DNA from: an uncultured Clostridia bacterium
Lineage (GTDB): Bacteria; Bacillota; Clostridia; Oscillospirales; Oscillospiraceae
Reading direction: 5' to 3'
DNA: 12,318 nt
Assembly: GCA_946619065.1 (NCBI GenBank)
Contig: CAMOLY010000020.1
Location: forward strand, 1-12,318
The notes beneath the pieces are model-generated. The model was given only the letters and a program-made list of their open reading frames with translations, made no database searches and was not told the DNA's origin. Numbering within the stretch: position 1 is the first letter of the stretch; the number at the start of each line of letters is the position of its first letter. Below, piece by piece: positions 1-5,600 of the stretch. The translations under genes were made by a program, and so were the position numbers.

Positions 1-51
1 CGGGCGCGTTCGGGACTTTCACCCTATAGAACGTGCGCTCACCGGGCGCAC
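1..51 (-). mobile_element. 5' end of a group II intron (partial, runs off the left edge)
   Basis: Read on the minus strand, the sequence begins at position 51 with GTGCGCCCGG, matching the GTGYG start of bacterial group II introns. About 20 bases later it has GGGTGAAAGTCCC, typical of domain I near the 5' end. The first bases form a 7-bp stem (32-38 with 46-52). The intron would run left out of the window, so its body, reverse transcriptase and domain V cannot be seen. It lies in the same orientation as the tRNA-Gly gene, 11 bases past the stem of that gene's intrinsic terminator. Group IIC introns are known to insert just downstream of terminator hairpins. The identification rests on about 50 bases and on remembered consensus, so it is a reasoned inference. 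The alternative is an unrelated structured RNA. Confidence 0.55.
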
Positions 52-60
52 GCAACGAAA

Positions 61-83
61 AAGGAGAGCCGCTGGCTCTCCTT
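61..83 (-). terminator. Intrinsic terminator of tRNA-Gly (possibly bidirectional)
   Basis: GGAGAGCC (81-74 on the minus strand) pairs with GGCTCTCC (70-63) across a 3-base loop. Five T follow on the minus strand. On the plus strand the same stem is followed by six T (82-87), so it could stop transcription from both sides. It lies 5 bases past the CCA end of the tRNA gene. Confidence 0.85.
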
Positions 84-88
84 TTTTG

Positions 89-162
89 TGGAGCGGATAA
101 AGGGAGTCGAACCCTCCTGTTCAGCTTGGGAAGCTGACGTTCTACCGATGAACTATATCCGC
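89..162 (-). tRNA. tRNA-Gly, anticodon CCC
   Basis: The minus strand folds into a full cloverleaf. The acceptor GCGGATA (162-156) pairs with TATCCGC. The D arm is GTTC/GAAC with a loop containing GGT. The anticodon stem TCAGC/GCTGA encloses the loop TTCCCAA, giving anticodon CCC, which reads GGG glycine codons. The T arm contains the TTCGACT loop. The discriminator is T at 92 and a 3' CCA is encoded at 91-89. It has its own promoter upstream and an intrinsic terminator directly downstream, so it appears to be a single-gene unit. The CCC isoacceptor normally supplements a TCC tRNA, which is plausible in a GC-rich genome using GGG codons. Confidence 0.95.
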
Positions 163-182
163 AGATCACGGTTTCTATTATG

Positions 183-211
183 ATTATAACAGAACTGTCC
201 GGAAAATGCAA
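183..211 (-). promoter_or_regulatory. Sigma-A-type promoter of tRNA-Gly
   Basis: On the minus strand a perfect -10 TATAAT (188-183) lies 17 bases after a -35 TTGCAT (211-206). The -10 is 20 bases upstream of the tRNA 5' end, which suits a short leader. The rest of the gap up to 396 holds no other gene-like signal apart from the two repeats listed next. Confidence 0.75.
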
Positions 212-294
212 TCATTATTTTCCGAGCGCTGCCGATTCCTTTCGCGGCGACGGTTCGGCGGCCTTCCTAAGGTTCGGAACCGGTCTCGCATTGT

Positions 295-313
295 GGGCGC
301 ATGGTATGCGCCC
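295..313. repeat. Short REP-like palindrome
   Basis: GGGCGCAT (295-302) and ATGCGCCC (306-313) form a perfect 8-bp inverted repeat around a 3-base loop, followed by CTACGGG. It lies between the 3' end of the ribU-like gene and the tRNA promoter. There is no T tract on either side, so it is not an ordinary terminator. GC-rich palindromes of this kind are scattered between genes in many gut Clostridia. It could act as a transcript-stabilising hairpin at the end of the ribU message. Confidence 0.45.
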
Positions 314-340
314 CTACGGGACGGGGCAGCGCTCGGTTTT

Positions 341-388
341 CACGCTATCACGCTTTCACGCTATCACGCTATCATTCTATCGCTCTTT
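341..388. repeat. Octamer tandem repeat (about six units) just past ribU
   Basis: Six successive 8-base units begin at 341, 349, 357, 365, 373 and 381. The first, third and fourth are CACGCTAT; the others are CACGCTTT, CATTCTAT and the more diverged CGCTCTTT. The array ends 8 bases from the ribU stop codon at 397. A period of 8 is not a multiple of three and the array lies outside the coding frame, so it is not a protein repeat. It looks like a small minisatellite made by slippage. Confidence 0.8.
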
Positions 389-396
389 CACTTTTC

Positions 397-1101
397 TCAG
401 CCTTTGTCGCGCTTGACCATGATCGGTTCGATTCGCTTGTACAGAAGCATGGTCAGGATGCTGACCGCGGCGCCCTTGATCAGGTTCAGGGGGGCGACCG
501 CCAGCATCACGAAGCTGGTCACGCCGCGGATGCTGCCGTTGATCTTCGTTCCCATGCCGATGATCACGTCCAGCGGGATTTTGAACAGCTGGGCAAAGGC
601 GGGAAGCAGATAGACTGCGTTGAAGAAGGAGCCGAACACCGTCATCATTAGGGTCCCGGCGGCGAGGCCGATCAGGGCGTTCTTCTTGGTCCGCTTCCAG
701 TGATAGATCATCGTGGCCGGCAGAATCATGGCGCAGCCGACGACGAAATTCGCCAGCTCCCCGACAAAGGCCGTGCTTGTGCCCTTGAACAGGAGCTTGA
801 GCAGGATTTTCAGGAACTCCGTCAAAACTCCGGCGACCGGGCCCAGGTAGAAGGTGCAGATCAGGACCGGGAGCTCACTGAAGTCCAGCTTGTAGAACTC
901 CGGCGCCAGAAAGAGCAGCGGGAATTCGAGCAGCATCAGAACGGCCGCCAGGGCGGAGCAGACGCCCACCGTGGCGATGTACTTGGGCGAGGACAGGCGA
1001 AGGTGCTGACTGCAGTGAAAGTGCTCGAACACCCAGGCGAGCAGCAGAAGTCCCGCCACGACGCCAAGACAGATCAGGACAAAGGCAAGGGTTGCGTTCA
1101 T
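397..1101 (-). CDS. ribU: ECF transporter S component, riboflavin type (RibU-like)
   Basis: This is a 234-residue, very hydrophobic protein with about six or seven membrane segments. It is predicted to be the substrate-binding subunit of an energy-coupling factor vitamin importer, working with a shared EcfT/EcfA module encoded elsewhere. The segment KLDFSELP (71-78), followed by a GP(V)AG turn and a Lys-rich helix, and GELANFVVG (114-122) are typical of RibU-type S components. The conserved C-terminal stretch PLNLIKG is at 204-210. An extra N-terminal membrane helix (about 4-24) precedes the core. Substrate assignment comes mainly from the FMN riboswitch directly upstream. The start at 1101 is chosen because GGAGG (1114-1110) lies 8 bases upstream; an earlier in-frame ATG at 1140 lies inside the terminator hairpin. 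The gene is single, with no partner gene in the window. Confidence 0.88.
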   Translation of the reverse strand: MNATLAFVLICLGVVAGLLLLAWVFEHFHCSQHLRLSSPKYIATVGVCSALAAVLMLLEFPLLFLAPEFYKLDFSELPVLICTFYLGPVAGVLTEFLKILLKLLFKGTSTAFVGELANFVVGCAMILPATMIYHWKRTKKNALIGLAAGTLMMTVFGSFFNAVYLLPAFAQLFKIPLDVIIGMGTKINGSIRGVTSFVMLAVAPLNLIKGAAVSILTMLLYKRIEPIMVKRDKG

Positions 1102-1115
1102 AGATGGTTCCTCCG

Positions 1116-1153
1116 AAAAATAAATTGCCTGAAAACACATCGTCTTCAGGCAA
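1116..1153 (-). terminator. Riboswitch-controlled intrinsic terminator before ribU
   Basis: On the minus strand TTGCCTGAA (1153-1145) pairs with TTCAGGCAA (1133-1125), followed by TTTATTTTT (1124-1116), just ahead of the ribU ribosome-binding site. The left arm contains CCTGAAGA (1150-1143), which is exactly complementary to TCTTCAGG (1301-1294) in the 5' strand of the riboswitch. Those eight bases can therefore pair either within the terminator or with the aptamer's P1 region, giving an antiterminator when FMN is absent. This pairing model is read from the sequence and has not been folded. Confidence 0.85.
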
Positions 1154-1180
1154 AATCACGAAGGAAAGCCGTGATCCGCG

Positions 1181-1303
1181 TCTTCTTTCATCCAGACTTC
1201 CGCAATCGCTTGCGTTCACTGTCGGTCTCGGAGTCGCACCGAGTCGGCCCGAAGGCTCGCGGACTGTACCGCCGGTCGGGAATTGCACCCTGCCCTGAAG
1301 ATC
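1181..1303 (-). promoter_or_regulatory. FMN riboswitch (RFN element)
   Basis: The minus strand carries the conserved RFN blocks in order: GATCTTCAGGGCAGGGTG at the 5' end (from 1303), then the AATTCCCGACCGGCGGT block, a variable hairpin, GGTGCGACTCCGAGACCGA, and GTCTGGATGAAAGAAGA at the 3' end (to 1181). This family binds flavin mononucleotide and usually shuts off riboflavin synthesis or uptake genes when FMN is plentiful. Here it is followed by a terminator and then the ribU-like gene, so control is most likely by premature termination. A small extra stem, ATCACG with CGTGAT (1155-1160, 1170-1175), sits between aptamer and terminator. Confidence 0.96.
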
Positions 1304-1323
1304 AATTGGATTCAGTTGCTGTT

Positions 1324-1351
1324 ATTATACCTCGTTTCTCCGGGAATGCAA
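1324..1351 (-). promoter_or_regulatory. Promoter of the FMN riboswitch-ribU transcript
   Basis: On the minus strand TATAAT (1329-1324) is preceded by TTGCAT (1351-1346) at 16-base spacing. Initiation about seven bases downstream would start the RNA shortly before the aptamer at 1303. The same -35 hexamer, TTGCAT, is seen in the tRNA-Gly promoter. Confidence 0.65.
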
Positions 1352-1383
1352 GCTGTTTTTGAAATAACAACAAAAATATCTGA

Positions 1384-1404
1384 TTTTGTAACAGTTTTGT
1401 AACA
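1384..1404. repeat. Two direct copies of TTTTGTAACA
   Basis: TTTTGTAACA occurs at 1384-1393 and again at 1395-1404, one base apart, giving an 11-base period of about one helical turn. It lies in the AT-rich gap between the DUF4830 gene stop and the ribU promoter. The spacing could suit a regulator binding one DNA face, but no regulator is linked and chance is possible. Confidence 0.5.
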
Positions 1405-1417
1405 TGTATATGCTATT

Positions 1418-1876
1418 TTAAGATCGAGGCTTTGCGAACCCGTGCATTGCCCCGTCCGGTCCGCTGTTGGTCACGTCTCCCCCGACGATCCTTCCCTCAT
1501 AGACGAAGACCGTGGCATAGACCGGAGCCTCGGCGCCGGGATAATTGAGAATCTCATAGACATAGCGCGTGACGGTTTTTCCCGCATAGTCCGTCAGATC
1601 GTAGCCCTGACTCTTCTGCAGGTCGTTGTAGCGGGAAAACACCTCGGAGTCCTTCTCCGGGACGAGGACCGTCTGGGTCCGGACCGGCTGGGTACCGACC
1701 TCCCATCCGAAGCCCGCCAAAAACGCGATCCGCTTTTCGTTCGTATCCGCTTCCTTTGCAGCGGGCTGTCCGGATTTGGAAGCCAGCAGCACCGCCGCGG
1801 CGACGACCACGGCGACAACCACAGTGACAATTGCGGCAATTTTGGTTTTCGATACTTTTGCGGTAAAAACAAACAT
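1418..1876 (-). CDS. Membrane-anchored DUF4830-type protein
   Basis: This 152-residue protein has a short basic N-terminus, one strong membrane helix (about 12-32) and an outer domain of roughly 100 residues. The helix lacks a clear signal-peptidase site and is probably a permanent anchor. The domain contains RIAFLAGFGWEV (49-60), LVPEKDSEVFSRYNDLQKSQGYDL, a KTVTRYVYEILNYP strand (100-113) and a C-terminal GRIVGGDV...DGAMHGF segment. These resemble DUF4830, a family of unknown function found in Clostridia, so no function is proposed. The start at 1876 is supported by CCCTCC (GGAGGG on the minus strand) 6 bases upstream. It is divergent from the pseudouridine synthase gene. No convincing promoter was found in the 75-base divergent gap and no clear terminator after it. 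Confidence 0.85.
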   Translation of the reverse strand: MFVFTAKVSKTKIAAIVTVVVAVVVAAAVLLASKSGQPAAKEADTNEKRIAFLAGFGWEVGTQPVRTQTVLVPEKDSEVFSRYNDLQKSQGYDLTDYAGKTVTRYVYEILNYPGAEAPVYATVFVYEGRIVGGDVTNSGPDGAMHGFAKPRS

Positions 1877-1951
1877 GGAATTCCCTCCGTTCAGAATTCG
1901 TGATTCACACTGTAACCTATGCCCCTCCGGGCTGTATTATTCGAGGTAACC

Positions 1952-2707
1952 ATGCAAAGACTGGACAAATATCTCTCCGACGCGGGCTGCGCCTCCCGGC
2001 GGGAGCTGAAGGCCCTGCTCCGGGCCGGAGCGGTTCGGGTCAACGGTCTGGTCGTCACGGACGGCGCGGCAAAGCTCGACGAGCAGACCGCAGCCGTGAC
2101 GCTCAACGGTCAACCCGTAGAGCGTCGGCGCAGAGTCGTTCTGCTGATGAACAAGCCGGCAGGCTATGTGACCTCCACGGAGGATCCCAGGGATCTGACC
2201 GTGATGGATCTGCTGCCGGAGCAGTGGAAAAAACAGGCCGTGGCGCCGGTGGGCAGGCTGGACAAGCAGACCGAGGGTCTGCTGCTGCTGACCAACGACG
2301 GCGTTCTGGCCCACCGGCTGATCTCCCCCCGGTACCGGGTGGAAAAAAGCTACTATGCCAGGCATGAAGGCGAAGTCGGCCCGGACGACGTGCAGGCCTT
2401 CCGGGAAGGCCTGGTGCTGGGAGACGGGACCAGATGTCTGCCGGCCCGGCTGGAGCCCCTCGGGCCGGGCGAGAGCAGGATTACCGTGACCGAGGGAAAG
2501 TACCATCAGGTCCGGCGCATGATGGCCAGCCGCGGCGCGCCGGTCGTCTATCTGCGGCGAGAACGGGAGGGTATGCTGACGCTGAACGGGCTTGGCCCGG
2601 GGCAGGTTCGGGAGCTGAACGCGGAGGAGACCGCGGCAATCGACCGCCTCTGCGGGACAGCTGTCCCCCGGGATAGCGGCTCGGACGATCCCCTTGTGCA
2701 AAACTGA
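1952..2707 (+). CDS. rRNA pseudouridine synthase, RsuA/RluB family
   Basis: This 251-residue enzyme is predicted to convert a specific uridine of ribosomal RNA to pseudouridine. An N-terminal S4 RNA-binding domain (1-60, MQRLDKYLSDAGCASRRE) is followed by the catalytic domain. The family motif GRLDKQTEGLLLLTNDG (101-117) contains the catalytic aspartate, D104. The C-terminal EGKYHQVRRM (181-190) is the usual substrate-contact motif. The start at 1952 gives a normal S4 N-terminus and has GAGG 5 bases upstream; the in-frame ATG at 1919 has no ribosome-binding site. Whether it modifies the small subunit (RsuA type) or the large subunit (RluB type) cannot be decided from sequence alone. It appears monocistronic. 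A weak CAAC/GTTG hairpin followed by six T at 2738-2754 might end it. Confidence 0.95.
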   Translation: MQRLDKYLSDAGCASRRELKALLRAGAVRVNGLVVTDGAAKLDEQTAAVTLNGQPVERRRRVVLLMNKPAGYVTSTEDPRDLTVMDLLPEQWKKQAVAPVGRLDKQTEGLLLLTNDGVLAHRLISPRYRVEKSYYARHEGEVGPDDVQAFREGLVLGDGTRCLPARLEPLGPGESRITVTEGKYHQVRRMMASRGAPVVYLRREREGMLTLNGLGPGQVRELNAEETAAIDRLCGTAVPRDSGSDDPLVQN

Positions 2708-2837
2708 CAAAGCCCGATCCTCGGCAAATTATTCATTCAACGGCGTTGTTTTTTCGCTCATTTGGGTACAATGCCGGAAAATCTGTCTTTTTGCATAAAA
2801 AAGCCCTTCTTTTTTTGGAATTTTGCCAAATAGGGAC

Positions 2838-2866
2838 TTGCAATCACTTTTGAAATCGGTTATCAT
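2838..2866 (+). promoter_or_regulatory. Candidate promoter of the regulator-ftsEX cluster
   Basis: TTGCAA (2838-2843) and TATCAT (2861-2866) are 17 bases apart in an AT-rich stretch unlike the flanking coding DNA. Initiation near 2873 gives a leader of about 40 bases before the chosen start at 2912. An overlapping CATAAT (2864-2869) gives a poorer, 20-base spacing. Confidence 0.5.
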
Positions 2867-2911
2867 AATGTTTAGACGCTTATGAAAAATGCTGTATTGG
2901 AGCGTAAAAGC

Positions 2912-4006
2912 ATGATGAATTATATATTTACCGATGTCATTCAGAAGATGAAGGCCGCCACAGACCGGCAGATTGGCGTCATCGATTCCGACGGGACCGT
3001 GGTCGCATGCAGCGATCAGAGTCTGATCAATACCAAACACCCGAAGATGGCGAAGCTCGTGGCGCTTTCGGAGGAGCAAACGGTCCATTTTTCCGGCAAA
3101 ACCGCGGCTCCGCTGTCCGCTTTCGGGACGGATTTCGACTACGCCGTCTTTCTGGAAGGAGAGGATGAGGCTGCAAACAGTCTCTGTCTGATGGCTCAGG
3201 TGGCGCTGAACTGCGCGAAAACCTTTTTTGAGGAGCGGCACGACAAGGCTACTTTCATCAAAAACATCATCACAGACAACATTCTCCCCGGAGATATTTT
3301 TATCCGCGCCAAAGAGCTCCGCTTCCCTGCCGAACAGCACCACGTGGTATTCCTGGTTCGTCAGGTGGGATCCACGGATACCGCCGCAGTCGACAGTTTG
3401 CTGGCCCTCTTTCCGGACCGCCAGCAGACGTTCGTGATCTCGGTCAACGAGAACGATCTGGCCGTCGTCAGGGCCGTTGGGCAGGACGTCACGCAGCAGG
3501 ATCTGCTTGGGATCGCCGGGCGGATGGAAGACGTGCTCAAGAATCAGCTCTTCCTGAAGGTGATCATCGGAATCGGCGGCGTCGCGGAACACCTTCGGAA
3601 TCTTGCAGACTCCTACAAGGAGGCGCAGGTGGCAATTGAGGTCGGAAAGGTGTTCGACACCGAGAAGACGATCATTACCTATGACAATCTGGGCATCGGG
3701 CGGCTGATTTACCAGCTCCCCACGACCCTGTGCGAAATCTATCTCAACGAGGTGTTCAAGAAAAACTCCATCGACACCCTCGATCAGGAGACGCTGTTTA
3801 CGATCAACAAGTTCTTTGAGAACAACCTCAACGTCTCAGAGACCTCCCGCAAGCTCTTCGTCCACAGAAACACCCTCGTCTATCGGCTGGAAAAGATCAA
3901 AAAGCTCACCGGCCTGGACCTGCGGGAGTTCGATCACGCGATCATCTTCAAGGTGGCGCTGATGGTCAAGAAATACCTGGCTTCCCGTGAGAACAAAATG
4001 TTTTAG
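2912..4006 (+). CDS. CdaR/PucR-type transcriptional regulator
   Basis: This 364-residue protein is likely a cytoplasmic DNA-binding regulator. The C-terminal part (about 293-357) is a PucR/CdaR helix-turn-helix, with NLNVSETSRKLFVHRNTLVYRLEKI as the recognition region. The middle (about 140-265) resembles the degenerate GGDEF-like module found in CdaR proteins. The N-terminal part (about 5-110), with IGVIDSDGTVVACSD (21-35), resembles the ligand-sensing domain of sugar-diacid regulators, but the ligand is unknown. The start at 2912 is preferred because GGAG (2899-2902) lies 9 bases upstream; the in-frame ATG at 2882 has no ribosome site. Only 14 bases separate its stop from ftsE, so it probably shares a transcript with ftsE and ftsX and may control that operon. 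This last point is inference. Confidence 0.85.
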   Translation: MMNYIFTDVIQKMKAATDRQIGVIDSDGTVVACSDQSLINTKHPKMAKLVALSEEQTVHFSGKTAAPLSAFGTDFDYAVFLEGEDEAANSLCLMAQVALNCAKTFFEERHDKATFIKNIITDNILPGDIFIRAKELRFPAEQHHVVFLVRQVGSTDTAAVDSLLALFPDRQQTFVISVNENDLAVVRAVGQDVTQQDLLGIAGRMEDVLKNQLFLKVIIGIGGVAEHLRNLADSYKEAQVAIEVGKVFDTEKTIITYDNLGIGRLIYQLPTTLCEIYLNEVFKKNSIDTLDQETLFTINKFFENNLNVSETSRKLFVHRNTLVYRLEKIKKLTGLDLREFDHAIIFKVALMVKKYLASRENKMF

Positions 4007-4020
4007 GCAAGGAGTACCCG

Positions 4021-4710
4021 ATGATTGAATTTAAGAACGTCACCATGGTTTACGACCAGGGCAACCGCGCGCTGGAAAACGTGAGCCTGAAAATCGACGA
4101 CGGCGAGTTCGTATTCCTGGTGGGCCCCTCCGGCTCCGGCAAATCCACGATCATCCGCCTGCTGACCGCCGAGCTTGAGCCGACCTCCGGCTCCATCAGC
4201 GTGAACGGATACCAGCTCGACCGGATTAAAAGCCGTCAGATCCCCTATCTGCGCAGGACGGTCGGCGTCATCTTCCAGGATTTCCGCCTGATCGAAAACA
4301 AGACCGTGTTCGACAACGTCGCCTTCTCGATGCGGGTTGTCGGCGCGAGCAACAAGCAGATCAAAAAGCGCGTGCCCTACGTACTCGATCTGGTGGGCTT
4401 GGAAAATCGCGGCCGCCGCTATCCCACCGAGCTCTCCGGCGGCGAGCAGCAGCGTGTGGCAATTGCCCGCGCGCTGGTCAACAACCCTTCCATGATCATT
4501 GCCGACGAGCCCACCGGCAACCTCGATCCGGTCCGCTCCTATGAGATCATGATGCTGCTGGAGCGCATCAACGCGCTGGGGACCACGGTCGTGGTCGTGA
4601 CCCACGAAAGAGAGCTTGTCAACCGCTTTACAAAACGAGTCATTGCCATTGACGAGGGCAACGTCATCAATGACGGAATGGACGGGTACTATATCAATGA
4701 AGAGAATTAG
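4021..4710 (+). CDS. ftsE: Cell-division ABC transporter ATPase FtsE
   Basis: This 229-residue protein is the cytoplasmic ATPase that pairs with FtsX to drive peptidoglycan hydrolases during division or elongation. All ATPase motifs are intact: Walker A GPSGSGKS (35-42), Q-loop Q86, signature LSGGEQQR (138-145), Walker B ending D162-E163 (MIIADEP), and the H-loop histidine H195. Its length is normal for FtsE, and [13 protein letters not shown] is typical of the family. AAGGAG (4009-4014) lies 6 bases upstream of the start. Its last 14 bases overlap ftsX, the usual arrangement for this pair, and suggest translational coupling. Confidence 0.97.
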   Translation: MIEFKNVTMVYDQGNRALENVSLKIDDGEFVFLVGPSGSGKSTIIRLLTAELEPTSGSISVNGYQLDRIKSRQIPYLRRTVGVIFQDFRLIENKTVFDNVAFSMRVVGASNKQIKKRVPYVLDLVGLENRGRRYPTELSGGEQQRVAIARALVNNPSMIIADEPTGNLDPVRSYEIMMLLERINALGTTVVVVTHERELVNRFTKRVIAIDEGNVINDGMDGYYINEEN

Positions 4711-5587
4711 AAAGCTTGGGTATCTGTTCAAGGAAGGCGTCCGGAACATGTTCACCCACGGGTTCATGTCCTTCGCCGCCATCTGTGTCACCGTGGCATG
4801 CCTTGTGATCATCGGCAGTTTTTCGTCCATCCTCTACAACCTCTCCCGTATGGTCAAGACGCTGGAACGGGAAAACCAGATCACGGCCTTCATTGATGAC
4901 AGCTATGACGAACAGACCGCAAAAACCGTGGAAACCGCGATCCGGCGTCTGGACAACATCCGGGAAGCCAATTTCGTATCGCGTAAGGAAGCCGGAAGGC
5001 GCTTTATCGAGCAGCAGGGCGGCGGCGAGGCTTACCAAGGCATCGACGAGAAGACGTTCTCTGACCGTGTTGTCATTACCCTGGAGGACAATTCCAAAAT
5101 GGCGGAAACCGTTGCCCTGGTCGAGCAGATTCACGGGGTCGATCACGTCAACGCAAGAGAGGAGCTCGCCGAGGGCTTCACCACGCTCCAGCGGGTTCTG
5201 AATATCGCCTCCGCTGCGATCATCCTGATTCTTCTGATCGTTTCTCTGTTCATGATCTCCAACACCATCAAGCTGGCGATGTACGACCGGCGCGATGAAA
5301 TCGGAATTATGAAAATGGTCGGCGCGACCAACCGCTTTATCCGCTTCCCCTATATGGTCGAAGGCTTTCTGATCGGTGTGATTGCCGCAGCCCTTGCCTT
5401 CTTCATCGACTGGGGCATCTACAATCTGATCGCGAAGCAGATCCAGAACGTCGACGCACTGAAGCTGTTTGATATCGTTCCCTTCTCGAAGCTGCTGCTT
5501 CCGATGATTGCCACGTTCGGCGCGGCCGGACTCTTCGTCGGCATCTTCGGCAGCGTCATGTCCATCCGGAAGTTCCTGGATGTGTAG
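4697..5587 (+). CDS. ftsX: Cell-division membrane protein FtsX
   Basis: This 296-residue permease-like subunit transmits ATP hydrolysis by FtsE to an extracytoplasmic hydrolase. It shows the standard topology: a membrane helix at about 22-48, an extracellular domain at about 50-165, then three helices at about 167-193, 217-246 and 266-290. The cytoplasmic loop YDRRDEIGIMKMVGA (196-210) followed by FIRFPYMVEGFLIG (214-227) is the family hallmark. The start at 4697 gives a normal FtsX N-terminus ([14 protein letters not shown]); upstream in-frame codons belong to the overlapping ftsE. Its ribosome site is weak, as expected with translational coupling. The M23 peptidase gene begins 13 bases downstream and is its likely partner. 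Confidence 0.97.
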   Translation: MKRIRKLGYLFKEGVRNMFTHGFMSFAAICVTVACLVIIGSFSSILYNLSRMVKTLERENQITAFIDDSYDEQTAKTVETAIRRLDNIREANFVSRKEAGRRFIEQQGGGEAYQGIDEKTFSDRVVITLEDNSKMAETVALVEQIHGVDHVNAREELAEGFTTLQRVLNIASAAIILILLIVSLFMISNTIKLAMYDRRDEIGIMKMVGATNRFIRFPYMVEGFLIGVIAAALAFFIDWGIYNLIAKQIQNVDALKLFDIVPFSKLLLPMIATFGAAGLFVGIFGSVMSIRKFLDV

Positions 5588-5600
5588 TCAGGAGGTTTTT

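Noticed and set aside
341-388. Possible CRISPR array
   Set aside because: Units are 8 bases with no spacers and no cas genes are nearby.
206-651. Short plus-strand open frames around the tRNA-ribU gap
   Set aside because: They cross the tRNA promoter, the octamer repeat and antisense ribU, with no start signals or protein-like composition.
1102-1140. Longer N-terminus for the ribU-like protein starting at 1140
   Set aside because: The extra codons lie in the terminator hairpin and there is no ribosome site; the ATG at 1101 has GGAGG at the right distance.
2797-2815. Terminator-like hairpin (AAAAAAG/CTTTTTT) after the pseudouridine synthase
   Set aside because: The stem is almost all A-T with only one G-C pair, too weak for a confident terminator; it may just be part of an AT-rich promoter region.
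2882-2911. Earlier start of the CdaR/PucR regulator at 2882
   Set aside because: It lies about 9 bases from the likely transcription start with no ribosome site; GGAG fits the ATG at 2912.
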